Of a stretch of 64,000 bases of DNA, positions 61,226 to 64,000 are shown in pieces. The DNA is from Coturnix japonica. Its lineage: Eukaryota; Chordata; Aves; Galliformes; Phasianidae. The translations under genes and the position numbers were made by a program. The notes beneath the pieces were generated by a model. The model was not told where the DNA came from. It searched no databases and was given only the letters and a program-made list of their open reading frames with translations. The DNA is taken from NCBI RefSeq assembly GCF_001577835.2, contig NC_029532.1:6156606-6220605 (forward strand). The letters are read 5' to 3'. Every line of letters begins with the position of its first letter. The first letter of the stretch is position 1.

Positions 61226-62846
61226 ACCATGAAGCCAGAGTGCTTGTGTGCTTTGTGTCTCCAACATGGGTGAGCAGTGTGTTGTGTTACAGCTTTTCCC
61301 TCCTGTCTGTAGTCCAGAGATGCAGTTTATCCATGTCAGCATCACCTGTTTGTGAAGGATGTCCCCCCCCTTCGGAGTCAATCCAGTTTGTTTTAGCTGA
61401 ACCTCAGAGCAGGGCCACGGCTCCTCTGCTGCTTCTCACCTTTCATCCTGTTCTCTCAGCCACCAGCAACCTGAGGCCATCATCGCCTGGGACAGCAGAG
61501 TGTGATGTCCTTGTGAATGAGATCTTAAGTGATGTGGCCATTTACAGGAATGTTCTTAATAACAAGAAGAAAAGAAGAATCTCTTATCAGCCAGCCAGCT
61601 GACCCCATTTTGGCTTCTCCATTGATGGCCATAAAGGCACTGGTTGAGCACCATCCTTATTTCAGCCCTCACAGGGAATTAATTTGTGCAGTTTTGGCAG
61701 TATATACAAGGACAGAGCCATGGGGTTCAACCTCAGGACCAGAAGGATTGCCTTCATTCTTCATAAGCAGCTCTTGGCTGCTACTTTAGGAACCTGTTTC
61801 AACTCATGACTGCTTTATATAAAAGGAAGAAGCACTCCATCTCTGCCACCGTCTCCTTTATTAACATATATGCTCAGGGATGGCTGCAGCCAGAGCTCAC
61901 ACACTGCTCCCTTCTCAGCCAACCTCAGTGGAGCACATGGGGTAACATTACCCCAACACATTAAAGGATTCAGGGCGATGTTTTAGATTTGAGTATGGAA
62001 AGAGATGGAAAATAGGTGTCAAAACCCACTAAGTTTATATTTCTGAGAGCTCCATCCTTAAATTATTCCACCTGCAGGAAAAAAAACCTGTGGATGGAAG
62101 TATTTGTAAAACTGACACAAGTGTTTGCATTAATTCTGCCCTTAATGTTACTTCTCATTGCAGGAGAAGAAAGAGAAGAAAAACTCAACGCATTACCAAG
62201 AGTCTAACGGAGGAATAGCAGCGATTGAGAGAAGGTTGCTTATCTATTTCAATGCGTTGAATATTTAAGAAGTTAACTTTTCAGGCCCATTTCTGTGCCC
62301 AGTATTTACTTGTTCATATACATTGTTATGTTTTTAGAACTTAGCTGGCTGGTTTTGCCTTTGAGATAACTAAATTAATTGCAACGTGGGGTTTGAAGTG
62401 TTTGTTAAGCTTGTTTGAACCCACCACAAAACACAGGCTTAATGGCAGGCTGTTCAGTTTTGGACTTCAGATGTTCAATGACTTTAGCTGAACAGAGTTA
62501 TCTGTTCTTCCTCCAAAGCTAAACGAGGCCTTAACAAGCTGGGAGTCCTGTTAGAAAAGCAATACAGAGTTTGAAGTCTGGGGAGGGGAGGGGGGGGTTC
62601 TACTGTTATCTTTAACCTGCTAATGCAGCTGTTTTGTCACACTGTTACCAAGCTGAAAGATTCTTTACTGTGTTCAGGAGGAAAAGTTCTCATTAAATTC
62701 CAGTTTAACCATTTTAACTGCATGAGTCTGTGTGTTATCCTGCTCGCTGTGCCCTGTCAGCTCTTTTTGACAGTCTGGGCTGTTTCATTCCCCTTAGAAA
62801 TAACTGTCAGAATCACTTATGTGTTGTGGGCTCCTGCATATGTTTC
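61226..62846. other. Interval between PPP1R26 and PIERCE1 3' ends
   Basis: Apart from a possible extra PPP1R26 exon at 62,164, nothing coding is recognised. An open frame at 61,222-61,602 has no recognisable domain. A variant hexamer ATTAAA occurs at 62,692-62,697 on the plus strand. Confidence 0.5.
62164..62218 (+). CDS. PPP1R26: Candidate C-terminal exon of PPP1R26
   Basis: A good acceptor (CTTCTCATTGCAG, ending at 62,163) precedes this short open stretch. Joined to the donor at 59,269/59,270 (AAGAA|GTAAGT), the frame continues as KKRRKRRKTQRITKSLTEE before TAG at 62,216-62,218. The very basic start would suit a nuclear or nucleolar protein. Supporting it, the unspliced frame stops only because it reads TAA within the donor. 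Against it, as I recall, mammalian PPP1R26 coding sequence is essentially one exon, and two good AATAAA signals lie in between. It may be an alternative end. Confidence 0.4.
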
Positions 62847-62852
62847 TTTATT
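62847..62852 (-). terminator. Polyadenylation signal for PIERCE1
   Basis: TTTATT on the plus strand is AATAAA on the minus strand, 303 bases past the PIERCE1 stop codon. It is the first canonical hexamer downstream, so it is the probable transcript end. Confidence 0.6.
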
Positions 62853-63154
62853 AAGACAACAGCTTTGAAACAGCTCTGCAAATTTAGGACACCCACAAGG
62901 CCACAGCTGGCCTACAGGCTGAATCTCCTGCTCACATCCCACGACAACCCACTGCATTCAGGAGAGATAACCTGCAGCCTGTGGGCAGCAGCCATGGCTG
63001 TAACCGAACCAGAGGAACGTGGTGCTTCACAACGAGGTTTAGCAGCGGGTTTGGGGTAAGGTCGGTGCTGTCGTTTCCCTGACTTTTTAGATGGGGAGGG
63101 AGTGATTTTTTTAACTAAACAGCCGGCAATAAACTGAAATGGTTTCATTCTGCT

Positions 63155-63914
63155 TCAGCAATGCGAGGGCCCGTTGACTTTGTAGCTGGGGTGGAAGTCG
63201 AGGGTGTCGTAGGGGGTGATGAAGTTGGCAGGGCCGGTGACACGGCTCTTCTCCAGGGCGGTGTTGAGCCCGTCGTTCCGGTACATACCACGCGGTCCCA
63301 GATTGTCTGAGAAGGCGTGTGAGGTGACGTGGTAGGAGCTCTGAGCAGGAAAAGGAGAAAGAAACGAGAAGAGACGTGATCAGCACCAACACCAATAGAG
63401 CCTGCAGGAGCTTGGACAGCATTCTAAGGGCACTTCATCACAACGCCCCTCCAAGAGCTCATTGTGATGGATTGAAACCAAGGTGGTGGCTCAGAGCCGC
63501 AGGGTCCGAGGTGGGGTTGCCAAAATGAGGGTTAGGGTGTTGGGCAGGAGGAAGGTTCGCAGTGCCCTGGGAGGAAGGTTAGTGTGGTGGGACCCCAAAC
63601 CCATCACTGTGCAGATGATGCTCAAGCTCCAGGCTCGCACCTACCGGCACTTCGTACGCAGTGGGCGCTCTGCGGCCGTACTCCTGGTTTGTCGTCCGGT
63701 ACAGAGGGTGCGGCTCCGGCTGCCTGCGGGGATACACGGCATCGAGGCGGGCACAGGGCAGAGGGGCTGGGGGTGTGGGGTTGTGGGGGGCACATGTATG
63801 GGCTCACCCGTATCCGCGGAAGCCGGAGAGCTGCAGGAAGCGTTGGGGCAGCGTGCTGCTCACCCAAGGGCCGCTGCGGGGCGCGGGGCCCTCGGCGGGC
63901 TGCGGCTGTGCCAT
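63155..63914 (-). CDS. PIERCE1: Piercer of microtubule wall 1 (C9orf116), three coding exons
   Basis: PIERCE1 is a small protein inside the lumen of ciliary doublet microtubules, needed for outer dynein arm docking and left-right asymmetry, and first described as a p53 target. Coding exons are 63,914-63,808 (35 codons plus 2 bases, donor GG|GTGAGC), 63,723-63,645 (acceptor CCCCGCAG, donor CCG|GTAGGT) and 63,340-63,155 (acceptor CTGCTCAG, stop TGA). The join gives 123 residues, human about 136. Family landmarks are PQRFLQLSGFRGYG, then LYRTTNQEYGRRAPTAYEVP in exon 2, then GMYRNDGLNTALEKSRVTGP and LDFHPSYKVNGPSHC in exon 3, all matching the human pattern. No transmembrane or signal segment is seen. 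It is convergent with PPP1R26. The paralogue PIERCE2 is the alternative, but the PPP1R26 neighbour favours PIERCE1. Confidence 0.93.
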
Positions 63915-64000
63915 GGAGGGACGCGAGACCGCGTTGCCAGGCAGCAACTCAGAGGAAGCGGAAGGTTCGGCTCCTCTTCCTCTTCCTCGGGCACAGCGAT
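63870..64000. promoter_or_regulatory. CpG-rich promoter of PIERCE1, probably bidirectional with MRPS2
   Basis: The start codon region is CpG-rich. An X-box-like palindrome GTTGCC-AGGC-AGCAAC (63,933-63,948) lies 19 bases upstream of the PIERCE1 ATG. RFX factors bind such sites in ciliary genes, although the 4-base spacer is one longer than the usual maximum. AGCGGAAGGT at 63,957-63,966 resembles an ETS/GABP site, common in promoters of mitochondrial ribosomal protein genes. In human the next gene is MRPS2, head to head with PIERCE1. Its exon is not visible before the window ends. Confidence 0.6.

Noticed and set aside
61222-61602. 126-codon plus-strand frame just after the PPP1R26 polyadenylation signal
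   Set aside because: No recognisable domain. It begins at the presumed transcript end and looks like a chance frame.

Overview
The window looks like avian nuclear DNA, most likely from a galliform such as chicken. The evidence is several 3'-truncated CR1 LINE fragments with the avian CR1 tail (TTCTATGATTC-like), avian-type LTR remnants, almost no other interspersed repeats, and two vertebrate genes in the PPP1R26-PIERCE1 order known from human 9q34.3 (its chicken counterpart is chromosome 17). Neither gene has bacterial-type spacing, and one has clear introns.

Layout. Bases 1 to about 52,800 hold no gene I can support. This stretch contains single-copy DNA, about eight CR1 fragments, a solo LTR at 45,362-46,203, three copies of another LTR-like repeat (about 12.1, 32.4 and 37.3 kb), several tandem repeats, an orphan CpG-rich block at 9.66-10.38 kb, and AT-rich blocks dense in TAATTA and octamer words that resemble conserved enhancers. 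From synteny I infer that this is the intergenic flank on the OLFM1 side of PPP1R26, but no OLFM1 exon is visible.

Bases 52,840-53,500 are a strong CpG island, taken as the PPP1R26 promoter with a noncoding first exon. The intron that follows carries a roughly 28-unit minisatellite whose every unit resembles a 3' splice site, then a CR1 copy. PPP1R26 (protein phosphatase 1 regulatory subunit 26) has one huge coding exon, 55,248-59,273. Its stop codon lies inside a good splice-donor sequence, and a frame-compatible short exon encoding a very basic tail lies at 62,164, so the real C-terminus may differ from the simple ORF.

PIERCE1 (C9orf116), a protein of the lumen of ciliary doublet microtubules, lies on the minus strand as three coding exons between 63,914 and 63,155, convergent with PPP1R26. 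Its start lies in a CpG-rich promoter with an RFX X-box-like palindrome and an ETS-like site. By synteny this promoter is probably shared with MRPS2, just outside the window. I see no operon-like or novel multi-gene system. The most interesting items are the PPP1R26 C-terminal structure, its intronic splice-site-like minisatellite, a 27-bp homeodomain-site array at 40.5 kb and the orphan CpG block.
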